5,646 nucleotides of DNA. Origin: an uncultured Holophagaceae bacterium (GTDB taxonomy: Bacteria > Acidobacteriota > Holophagae > Holophagales > Holophagaceae). The notes below the pieces were generated by a model. That model worked only from the letters and a program-made list of their open reading frames with translations. It made no database searches and had not been told where the DNA came from. The first letter of the stretch is position 1, and the number at the start of each line of letters is the position of its first letter. A program made the translations under genes and the position numbers. Shown here one piece after another: positions 1 through 4,504 of the stretch. The DNA is taken from NCBI GenBank assembly GCA_903876615.1, contig CAIRAS010000515.1:1-5646 (forward strand), given 5' to 3'.

Positions 1-856
1 GCTCCTTCTGCTCCGCACCGATGCGCACCTCGCCGCCCTGCTCCAGAGGGGCGACGCCGTGCTTGACGGCGTTCTCCACCAGCACCTGCAGGGACAGGGG
101 CGGCACCTGGGCCGCTTCCAGGGCTTCGGGTACGTCCACCGTCACCCGCAGCCGATCGCCCAGCCGCGCCCGCTCGATGCCCAGGTAGGCCTCCACGAAG
201 GCCAGCTCCTGCTTGAGCGGAATGGTGGGGTAATTCGCCGCTTCCACCACCCGACGGAACAACTCGGCCAAGCGTTCCGTGGTGGCCTGGGCCTCCCTGG
301 GATCGGCCTCGATCTGCGCGTGCAGTGTGTTGAGCGCGTTGAAGATAAAATGCGGTGCAACCTTCCCCCGGAGCGCCGCCTGGGCGGCCACGTTCGCGAG
401 CTCTCGCTGGCGCTCAGCTTCCTGGCGATGGCCCGCGAGCCGGTAGAAGGCCATCCCAAGCAAGAGGCTCACAGAGAACAGAGTGAAGAAGTACTGCCAG
501 GGATTCGCCTCGGTGAACGCAAGCCCGGGAATGCCCCGGTATCCAATCAGGAAGCCGGTGAAGAAATCACCCAATCCACCGATGGCCACGCTCACCAGGA
601 AGAGGCTCAGCCCCCAGGCCTTCATCCACCCCGATAAGCCAGTCATCCGCCCGCGGGGCAGCACCAGTGGAATGACCGAGAGACCACCCAGTAGCCCAAA
701 GATGAAGTCCCCGTGCCATTTTGCGGCCAGCTGCTGCAAGGGCGGGAAGGCCTGCAGCAGGAATGCGAGGGAGAGAAAGGGACCCCATTCAAACAGAGGT
801 TTAGGTACACAGGCCAGCCTCGCCCAGATTCGGTACTTGATCGCCTGATACGTCAT
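1..856 (-). CDS. LytS/YehU-type sensor histidine kinase (3' end cut by window edge)
   Basis: Integral-membrane sensor kinase of the His_kinase (PF06580) class, expected to autophosphorylate and pass the phosphate to a response regulator, usually of the LytTR type. The 285 visible codons are open throughout. Residues about 22-140 hold roughly four hydrophobic segments (near 24-40, 51-67, 80-105, 120-140), with no obvious large periplasmic sensor domain. A short charged linker (141-160) leads to the phospho-acceptor motif PHFIFNALNTL at 168-178, with His169 the likely phosphorylated residue. The conserved stretch PLKQELAFVEAYLGIERAR follows at 213-231, then the N-box LVENAVKHG at 259-267 with Asn262. 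The glycine-rich end of the ATPase domain lies beyond base 1. The ATG at 854-856 is chosen because AGAGGG stands 7 nt upstream and the membrane segments follow directly. It lies 86 bp downstream of purD on the same strand and may be co-transcribed. The family is clear; the signal sensed and the partner are not visible. Confidence 0.88.
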   Translation of the reverse strand, partial: MTYQAIKYRIWARLACVPKPLFEWGPFLSLAFLLQAFPPLQQLAAKWHGDFIFGLLGGLSVIPLVLPRGRMTGLSGWMKAWGLSLFLVSVAIGGLGDFFTGFLIGYRGIPGLAFTEANPWQYFFTLFSVSLLLGMAFYRLAGHRQEAERQRELANVAAQAALRGKVAPHFIFNALNTLHAQIEADPREAQATTERLAELFRRVVEAANYPTIPLKQELAFVEAYLGIERARLGDRLRVTVDVPEALEAAQVPPLSLQVLVENAVKHGVAPLEQGGEVRIGAEQKE

Positions 857-900
857 GGGATTTCCCTCTCAACCAAGCGTAGGGGAGTCCTCTGGCGCGA

Positions 901-924
901 CCACCGGAACCCAGGGAACGGTGG
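901..924. other. Short inverted repeat between purD and the kinase gene
   Basis: CCACCG at 901-906 pairs perfectly with CGGTGG at 919-924, leaving a 12-nt loop. It sits 19 bp past the purD stop codon and 45 bp before the kinase start. On the minus-strand transcript no U-run follows it, so it is not a typical intrinsic terminator. It could be a weak processing or attenuation hairpin, or chance in GC-rich DNA. Confidence 0.25.
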
Positions 925-942
925 ATCGGGCTCTTGAGCGGT

Positions 943-2235
943 TCACCAGGCGTCCTGAACGGTCTTCCCCGCCTCGGCGTGCTGCAGGGCCTTGAGGCCG
1001 ATGTCGTGGCGGACCTGGCGGCCGGGCCAGGTGACGGCGGGGAGGGCGGCTTCGATGGCGGCGCGGGCGGCGGCGAGGTCCGGGGCGGAGGTGGCCAGGT
1101 TCAGCACGCGGCCGCCGTTGGTCAGCCACTGCCCGTCCTGCTGGCGCGTGCCCGCGTGGATGACGGTGACCTCCGTGAGGCCGATGCTGATGGGCACGCC
1201 CTTCTTGGCGCCGGCCGGGTAGTCCTCGGCGGCCAGCACCACGGCGATGGCAGTGTGGGGTTTGAGCTTGAGGTCGCGGGTCACCAGGCGGCCCTCGGCC
1301 ACCTCCAGTAGCAGCTCGGCCAGGTCCTCGTCCAGCAGCTGCATCATGACCTGGGTCTCGGGGTCGCCGAAGCGCACGTTGTATTCCAGCAACTCGGGCC
1401 CCCGGGCTGTCCACATGACACCCAGGAACAGCACGCCCCGGGCCACCAGCCCATCGGCCTGCAGGCCCCGCAGGGTGGGCTCCACCAGCCGGGTGCGCAT
1501 GAGCTCGATGTCCTCGGGCCGCAGGAAGGGCAGCGGGCCGAAGGCGCCCATGCCGCCGGTGTTGGGGCCCTGGTCGCCGTCGAAGATGCGCTTGTGGTCC
1601 TGGCAGGCGGGCAGCAGGGCGTAGGCCGCGTGGTCCGCATCCACATCTGCCAGCACGTGCAGGGACAGCTCCATGCCCATCAGGGGCGCCTCGAGGACCA
1701 CCGTCTTGCTGGCCTCACCGAACTGCCCCGCCAGGAAGTCCCGGAAGGTCGCCAGGGCCTCGGCCTCGGTGGCGGCCAGCACCACGCCCTTCCCAGCCGC
1801 CAGGCCGTCAGCCTTGAGCACGATGGGGAAGCCGTGGGACCAGGACCGGATCAGCGCCTCGCCCGCGGCCAGGTCGGTCACGGTGTGGCTGGCCGCGCAG
1901 GGGAGGTGGTGGCGCTCCATGAAGGCCTTGGCGAAGGCCTTGCTGCCCTCCAGGCGCGCCGTGGCGGCGCCATGCCCGAAGACCGGGATGCCCAGAGCAC
2001 GCACGGCATCAGCCACACCGGCCACCAGGGGCACTTCCGGCCCGGGCACGACCAAGTCCGGGCGGTTCGCAGCGCACCAGGCGGCCACGGCGGCGGGGTT
2101 CTCCAGGTCCAGGTCCACCCGGGCGCCCAGGGTCGCCAGGGCATCGCTGCCCGGGGCCGAGGTCAGGTCCGCGCCCTTGAGCTTCAAGGCCAGGGCATGT
2201 TCCCGGCCGCCAGAGCCGAGGAGCAGGATCTTCAT
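943..2235 (-). CDS. purD: Phosphoribosylamine--glycine ligase (GAR synthetase)
   Basis: Catalyses the ATP-dependent joining of glycine to 5-phosphoribosylamine, giving glycinamide ribonucleotide, the second step of de novo purine synthesis in the cytoplasm. At 430 residues it matches the usual bacterial length (about 430). The N-terminal domain opens with the nucleotide-binding GSGGREHA at 7-14. The ATP-grasp region carries LEGSKAF (95-101), LKADGLAAGKGVV (140-152), the QDHKR motif (212-216), GPNTGGMGAF (223-232), and the metal-binding EYNVRFGDPETQ (284-295). The C-terminal GARS domain includes TNGGRVL (372-378) and RHDIG (409-413). The ATG at 2233-2235 is chosen because GSGGREHA belongs near residue 7 and GGAGG lies 5 nt upstream. 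The longer in-frame start at 2373 would add 46 unrelated residues encoded by repeat DNA. The usual N-terminal VAPGNAGT loop is replaced by a shorter SAPGSDA-like stretch. No purine riboswitch core was recognised upstream. Confidence 0.97.
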   Translation of the reverse strand: MKILLLGSGGREHALALKLKGADLTSAPGSDALATLGARVDLDLENPAAVAAWCAANRPDLVVPGPEVPLVAGVADAVRALGIPVFGHGAATARLEGSKAFAKAFMERHHLPCAASHTVTDLAAGEALIRSWSHGFPIVLKADGLAAGKGVVLAATEAEALATFRDFLAGQFGEASKTVVLEAPLMGMELSLHVLADVDADHAAYALLPACQDHKRIFDGDQGPNTGGMGAFGPLPFLRPEDIELMRTRLVEPTLRGLQADGLVARGVLFLGVMWTARGPELLEYNVRFGDPETQVMMQLLDEDLAELLLEVAEGRLVTRDLKLKPHTAIAVVLAAEDYPAGAKKGVPISIGLTEVTVIHAGTRQQDGQWLTNGGRVLNLATSAPDLAAARAAIEAALPAVTWPGRQVRHDIGLKALQHAEAGKTVQDAW

Positions 2236-2240
2236 AGGGA

Positions 2241-2245
2241 CCTCC
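2241..2245 (-). promoter_or_regulatory. Ribosome binding site of purD
   Basis: GGAGG on the minus strand, 5 nt before the ATG at 2235. This site decides the purD start in favour of the 430-residue product over the longer in-frame alternative beginning at 2373. Confidence 0.8.
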
Positions 2246-2315
2246 GTCCCCAGTATCGCCCAGGCCCGCGGACAGCGCCCCGGCGAAGGCTCAAGACGAA
2301 GGCAGGACTTTTTTT

Positions 2316-2348
2316 GGACGGGGATGGAAAGGATGGATGGGGATAAAG
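2316..2348 (+). repeat. Outer repeat arm, left copy (GGGGAT-type)
   Basis: The stretch begins GGACGGGGATGG and contains GAT triplets at 2323, 2332 and 2342, spaced 9-10 bp. It matches the reverse complement of 2681-2710 at most positions, including an exact GACGGGGAT if one G is skipped on the left side. The shared pattern is GACGGGGAT, a purine-rich spacer, AAAGG, ATGGA and GGGGAT. It lies just after a run of seven T (2309-2315). Confidence 0.6.
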
Positions 2349-2370
2349 CAGCAGCTTCAGCATGGGGCTC

Positions 2371-2426
2371 CATCCAGGGGTGCCGCTGCCGCGCCCCAGA
2401 GAGCGCGGCCGTGGCGCCCCTGGATG
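2371..2426. repeat. Long GC-rich hairpin (two-part stem)
   Basis: The arms 2371-2384 (CATCCAGGGGTGCC) and 2413-2426 (GGCGCCCCTGGATG) pair over 14 positions with a single T-G mismatch that would be a wobble in plus-strand RNA. Inside, GCCGCGC at 2388-2394 pairs perfectly with GCGCGGC at 2403-2409, leaving an 8-nt loop. No T-run follows on either strand, so it is not a standard terminator. It could be a REP-like dispersed palindrome or a structured RNA segment in the purD leader. Confidence 0.6.
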
Positions 2427-2427
2427 A

Positions 2428-2446
2428 CTTCCGGCGTAGCCGGAAG
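2428..2446. repeat. Perfect 8-bp hairpin with 3-nt loop
   Basis: CTTCCGGC at 2428-2435 pairs with GCCGGAAG at 2439-2446 around the loop GTA. It begins one base after the longer hairpin at 2371-2426 ends, so the two are stacked head to tail. Confidence 0.6.
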
Positions 2447-2484
2447 CCGCCTCCGGCGGGCCCATGCGGGTTGAGCCCGTGCCC
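2447..2484. repeat. Further small GC-rich hairpins
   Basis: CCGCC (2447-2451) pairs with GGCGG (2455-2459) around TCC. Immediately after, GGGC (2458-2461) can pair with GCCC (2481-2484), and CGGG (2467-2470) with CCCG (2476-2479) inside it. The first and second pairings compete for bases 2458-2459. These short stems are expected fairly often in DNA of this GC content; their tandem placement next to two longer stems is what makes them noteworthy. Confidence 0.4.
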
Positions 2485-2527
2485 ATCACTGAAACCGCCT
2501 TGATCTTCGGCAGGAAGGGCAAATCAG

Positions 2528-2618
2528 CCACCGATGAACACCGATGAGGGCATAATAAAAACAACTATCAAAATTTTATCTCATTCTTTATCAGCTTTTA
2601 ATCGGTGTTCATCGGTGG
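2528..2618. repeat. Inner perfect inverted repeat around an AT-rich centre
   Basis: The left arm 2528-2545 (CCACCGATGAACACCGAT) is exactly complementary to the right arm 2601-2618, separated by 55 bp of AT-rich DNA. Each arm is itself a 10-bp tandem of ACCGATGA. Outside the arms, GGAAGGGC (2513-2520) pairs with GCCCTTCC (2643-2650), extending the symmetry across unequal internal loops. The minus strand carries GAT triplets with their plus-strand ATC copies starting at 2567, 2578, 2590, 2601 and 2611, a spacing of 11, 12, 11 and 10 bp. From memory, similar GAT-phased motifs occur as intergenic repeats in several unrelated bacterial genomes; this was not checked. Confidence 0.75.
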
Positions 2619-2680
2619 TTAAAAGATCCTTTTGCTTTCCCCGCCCTTCCCCAAGACACCTCGCCCGTGGGCTTCGCGGC

Positions 2681-2710
2681 CATCCCCTCCATCCCTTTTT
2701 ATCCCCGTCA
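2681..2710 (-). repeat. Outer repeat arm, right copy (inverted)
   Basis: Read on the minus strand this gives TGACGGGGAT, AAAAAGG, GATGGAGGGGATG, with GAT triplets 10 and 9 bp apart. It is the inverted partner of 2316-2348 with several mismatches, and with it encloses the hairpin cluster and the inner inverted repeat. Whether the two copies are one element or two independent insertions cannot be told from one window. Confidence 0.55.
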
Positions 2711-2895
2711 AAGAAAAGCTTTGGAAAACCAGGTGTGCAGGGAATCTGGGACTACGGCCAGACCCTGTCCCCAGCCAAGAGCCCTGACTGTTCGCCCTGA
2801 CCGAGGATCCGCTGGTCGGCTGCCGGATACCCAGGTCAAGAATGCCCCCCGACACTGGGGATTCGGGTTAGGATGACCCCGCTCGGAGGTTTTCC

Positions 2896-3441
2896 ATGGC
2901 CACCCTCATGCTGAATGGCGCTCCCACCCACACCTGCGGCGAGCTGCCCCTGCCGGGGATCGCGACGCCGCCCTTCACCCTCACCCGCAAGGACCTGACC
3001 GAGCTCACCAGCGTGGACCTGGAAGGCCAGCGGGTGCTGCTGAGCATCTTCCCCAGCCTGGACACGGCCACCTGCGCCGAGAGCGTCCGCCGGTTCAACC
3101 ACGCCGCCGCCGACCTCCCTGACACGGTGCTGCTCTGCATCTCCATGGACCTGCCCTTCGCGCAGTCTAAGTTCTGCGGTGCCGAGGGGCTGGACCGGGT
3201 CGTGACGGCCTCGGCCTTCCGTCACCCGGAGTTCGGCCAGACCTTTGGCGTCACCCTCACGGACGGCCCCCTGCGCGGCCTCCTGGCCCGGGCTGTGGTG
3301 GCCCTGGACGAGAACGGTACGGTCCTGCACACCGAGCTGGTGACCGAGCTCACCCGGGAGCCGGACTACGACCTGGCCCTCCATGCCATCCGGAACCACC
3401 ACCATCCCTGCCCCGAGGATGCCCAGGAGTCCACGGAGTAG
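2896..3441 (+). CDS. tpx: Thiol peroxidase, atypical 2-Cys peroxiredoxin (Tpx)
   Basis: Reduces hydrogen peroxide and, preferentially, alkyl hydroperoxides, using thioredoxin as electron donor. The 181-residue product aligns along its length with E. coli Tpx (168 residues). The active-site motif PSLDTATC spans 53-60 with Cys60 peroxidatic and Thr57 supporting. The resolving Cys94 lies in KFCGAEGL, inside the family signature DLPFAQSKFCGAEGL (85-99). Arg132 in LARAVV completes the catalytic triad, and Cys81 in LLCIS corresponds to the third cysteine of the E. coli enzyme. No signal peptide is seen, so a cytoplasmic site is likely. GGAGG at 2885-2889 sits 6 nt before the ATG. The C-terminus runs about 14 residues past the E. 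coli end with a His-rich, acidic tail (HHHPCPED then Ser/Thr/Glu) carrying an extra Cys172; Cys14 is also extra. It is transcribed away from purD and appears to be a single-gene unit. Confidence 0.96.
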   Translation: MATLMLNGAPTHTCGELPLPGIATPPFTLTRKDLTELTSVDLEGQRVLLSIFPSLDTATCAESVRRFNHAAADLPDTVLLCISMDLPFAQSKFCGAEGLDRVVTASAFRHPEFGQTFGVTLTDGPLRGLLARAVVALDENGTVLHTELVTELTREPDYDLALHAIRNHHHPCPEDAQESTE

Positions 3442-3491
3442 CCGGCGGCTCTGGGCACGCTGTTTTGGGTTTTTTAAGATCTATATATCTT

Positions 3492-3521
3492 TTGATATTG
3501 AACGACTTGTCTAGTTATTTT
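3492..3521 (+). promoter_or_regulatory. Candidate promoter for the 124-residue gene
   Basis: TTGATA at 3492-3497 and TATTTT at 3516-3521 are separated by 18 bp, matching the sigma-70 boxes at five and four of six positions. They lie in the most AT-rich stretch of the window outside the inner repeat loop (about 3461-3548), with a TATATA-containing segment just upstream at 3476-3491. The boxes point at the gene starting at 3623 and would give a leader of about 95 nt. AT-rich DNA yields such matches easily, so confidence is limited. Confidence 0.4.
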
Positions 3522-3556
3522 CAGCACAAATTGTCAAGACTAAGGTTTCCTCCCAT

Positions 3557-3573
3557 CCCGTCGATGAGACGGG
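3557..3573 (+). other. Hairpin in the leader of the 124-residue gene
   Basis: CCCGTC (3557-3562) pairs perfectly with GACGGG (3568-3573) around the 5-nt loop GATGA. It lies 38 bp before the gene's ribosome binding site. No T-run follows, so it is not a terminator for tpx. It may stabilise or regulate the leader; no known riboswitch was recognised. Confidence 0.4.
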
Positions 3574-3610
3574 CAGTATCCTGGCGGATTTGGACCCGCC
3601 TGGGCACTCC

Positions 3611-3616
3611 GGGAGG
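3611..3616 (+). promoter_or_regulatory. Ribosome binding site of the 124-residue gene
   Basis: GGGAGG stands 6 nt before the ATG at 3623 and favours that start over the in-frame ATG at 3590, which has no comparable site. Confidence 0.7.
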
Positions 3617-3622
3617 CACACC

Positions 3623-3997
3623 ATGGATCCTGTCAAAGCCGTGAAGGAACTGGAACCTGAGGTTGGCCTGCAGCTCTTCACCCTCGGCGAGCTGGTGGTG
3701 TCCCGGGAGATGGTCCAGCTCCTCGATGGCGCTGGCTTCTACATCCAGGAAACCGAGCTGCTGGACGCGAGGAGCTGGCCCCGCCAGAGCGGTCTGCCAG
3801 TGGTCCGGGTCCTGGGGGTTCCCGGGATTTTCTTCAGCCCGACTGAGGTGGTCGCCTTCATGAACGCCTGGGTTGATGCCGCGGAGCTGGAGCAGACGGA
3901 ACCCCTGTCCTGGGCCGCGGGGAGCGACCTGGCCCGAAACGCCGAGGCGTTTTCCATGGCGCACCTATGGCCGACACCCTTCTCCCGAGACTGCTGA
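3623..3997 (+). CDS. Hypothetical protein, 124 residues
   Basis: I do not recognise the family. The frame is supported as coding by a strong ribosome binding site, strongly G/C-ended codons over its length, and a balanced, globular-looking composition. It is acidic, with no signal peptide or clear membrane helix. Residues 5-50 look amphipathic and mostly helical (a leucine- and valine-rich stretch around 16-34). A hydrophobic, strand-like segment follows at 58-71 (GLPVVRVLGVPGIFF), then a probable helix at 73-90. The region around Pro67 has the loose look of a thioredoxin/glutaredoxin-fold end, but no CxxC is present and the only cysteine is the last residue, so that idea is weak. The gene lies 181 bp after tpx behind its own candidate promoter, and its stop codon is 12 bp from that of the convergent leuD. 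The antisense open frame over the same bases is judged a shadow. Confidence 0.7.
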   Translation: MDPVKAVKELEPEVGLQLFTLGELVVSREMVQLLDGAGFYIQETELLDARSWPRQSGLPVVRVLGVPGIFFSPTEVVAFMNAWVDAAELEQTEPLSWAAGSDLARNAEAFSMAHLWPTPFSRDC

Positions 3998-4009
3998 AGC
4001 CGAGGTCGG

Positions 4010-4501
4010 TCAGCCCCGCGCCATGAGCCGGGCCCGGGTGTAGGCGATGAGCCCCCCCGCGTCCATGATCCCCTTGCGGGCGGCGGGCAGCTTCACCTGG
4101 TCATAGCCCTTCCCGGTGCTGCGGTTCAGCACCTGGTCCGCGGTGATCTCCAGGTCGTCGCCCACGCTCGCCTCGATGCCGGGACAGATGACCACCTGCA
4201 GGCCCAGGTTGATGCTGTTCTGCAGGAAGATGCGGGAGATGCTCCGGGCGACCACCGCGAGGTCGTAGCCCTTCAGCGTCGAGCAGGCCTGCTCCCGGCT
4301 GGAGCCGCAGCCGAAGTTCTCACCGCCGACGATGACCGAGCCGGGCGGGAAAGCCTTGGCTTTCAGCGCGGCGTTGAAGTCGGTGCGGTCGAAGAACGCG
4401 AACTGGGGCGTCTCCGTGGGCAGCACCGTGGCCATGAAGCGGCCCGGGTAGATGTCGTCGGTGCTGATGTCGTTCTCGAGGGCGATGATCACTTTCGGCA
4501 T
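4010..4501 (-). CDS. leuD: 3-isopropylmalate dehydratase small subunit-like (LeuD family)
   Basis: Small (swivelling) subunit of a two-part aconitase-family hydro-lyase, working with the neighbouring LeuC-type subunit to move a hydroxyl group between adjacent carbons of a malate-like acid. At 163 residues it fits the compact LeuD class (about 160-170). The TDDIYPGRF segment at 14-22 matches the family TDxIxPxR motif. GGENFGCGSSREQA at 59-72 is the conserved substrate-binding signature. ARSISRIFLQNSINLGL at 85-101 is the conserved helix region. Residues 22-25 (FMAT) occupy the loop that distinguishes isopropylmalate from homoaconitate enzymes and match neither loop I remember (YLVY or YLRT type), so the substrate is uncertain: isopropylmalate, citramalate, homoaconitate or dimethylmalate are possible. 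It starts 3 nt after the leuC stop, with AAAGGG 7 nt before the ATG, indicating translational coupling. It converges on the unknown gene at 3623-3997. Confidence 0.88.
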   Translation of the reverse strand: MPKVIIALENDISTDDIYPGRFMATVLPTETPQFAFFDRTDFNAALKAKAFPPGSVIVGGENFGCGSSREQACSTLKGYDLAVVARSISRIFLQNSINLGLQVVICPGIEASVGDDLEITADQVLNRSTGKGYDQVKLPAARKGIMDAGGLIAYTRARLMARG

Positions 4502-4504
4502 GGT

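Larger units (their letters stand above)
2236..2895. other. 660-bp divergent intergenic region between purD and tpx, rich in repeats
   Basis: The region separates the divergently transcribed purD and tpx and must hold the promoters of both. No reading frame in it has a plausible protein; the open frames are short, overlap the repeats and lack convincing ribosome binding sites. It contains a T7 run (2309-2315), two outer inverted arms rich in GGGGAT (2316-2348 and 2681-2710), a GC-rich hairpin cluster (2371-2484), and an inner 18-bp perfect inverted repeat around an AT-rich 55-bp centre (2528-2618). Bases 2711-2895 hold no repeat that I could recognise and lead into the tpx ribosome binding site. 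No promoter with two good boxes was found for either gene; a lone TAGGAT at 2869-2874 is the best -10-like match for tpx, without a matching -35. Confidence 0.75.

Noticed and set aside
2236..2373. N-terminal extension of PurD from an ATG at 2373
   Set aside because: It would add 46 residues of low-complexity, repeat-derived sequence before a GSGGREHA motif that normally lies at residue 7; GGAGG directly precedes the ATG at 2235.
2236..2500. Purine or glycine riboswitch controlling purD
   Set aside because: None of the conserved core sequences of these classes could be found; the stems present do not match their layout.
2232..2564. 110-codon minus-strand open frame upstream of purD
   Set aside because: It overlaps the hairpin cluster and repeat arms, runs into the purD start in another frame, and its product has no domain-like pattern.
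2528..2618. CRISPR array
   Set aside because: There are only two inverted 18-bp arms, not direct repeats with regular unique spacers, and no cas gene is present.
2316..2710. Insertion sequence with terminal inverted repeats
   Set aside because: The arms are imperfect, no transposase frame lies between them, and no target-site duplication is visible.
3440..3475. Intrinsic terminator after tpx
   Set aside because: The T-run at 3470-3475 is present, but the only nearby stem (AGCC/GGCT at 3440-3450) is 4 bp and about 20 nt away, so no terminator hairpin is supported.
3521..3964. 147-codon minus-strand open frame opposite the 124-residue gene
   Set aside because: The plus-strand frame has a strong ribosome binding site and G/C-ended codons; the antisense frame lacks both and is a typical GC-rich shadow.
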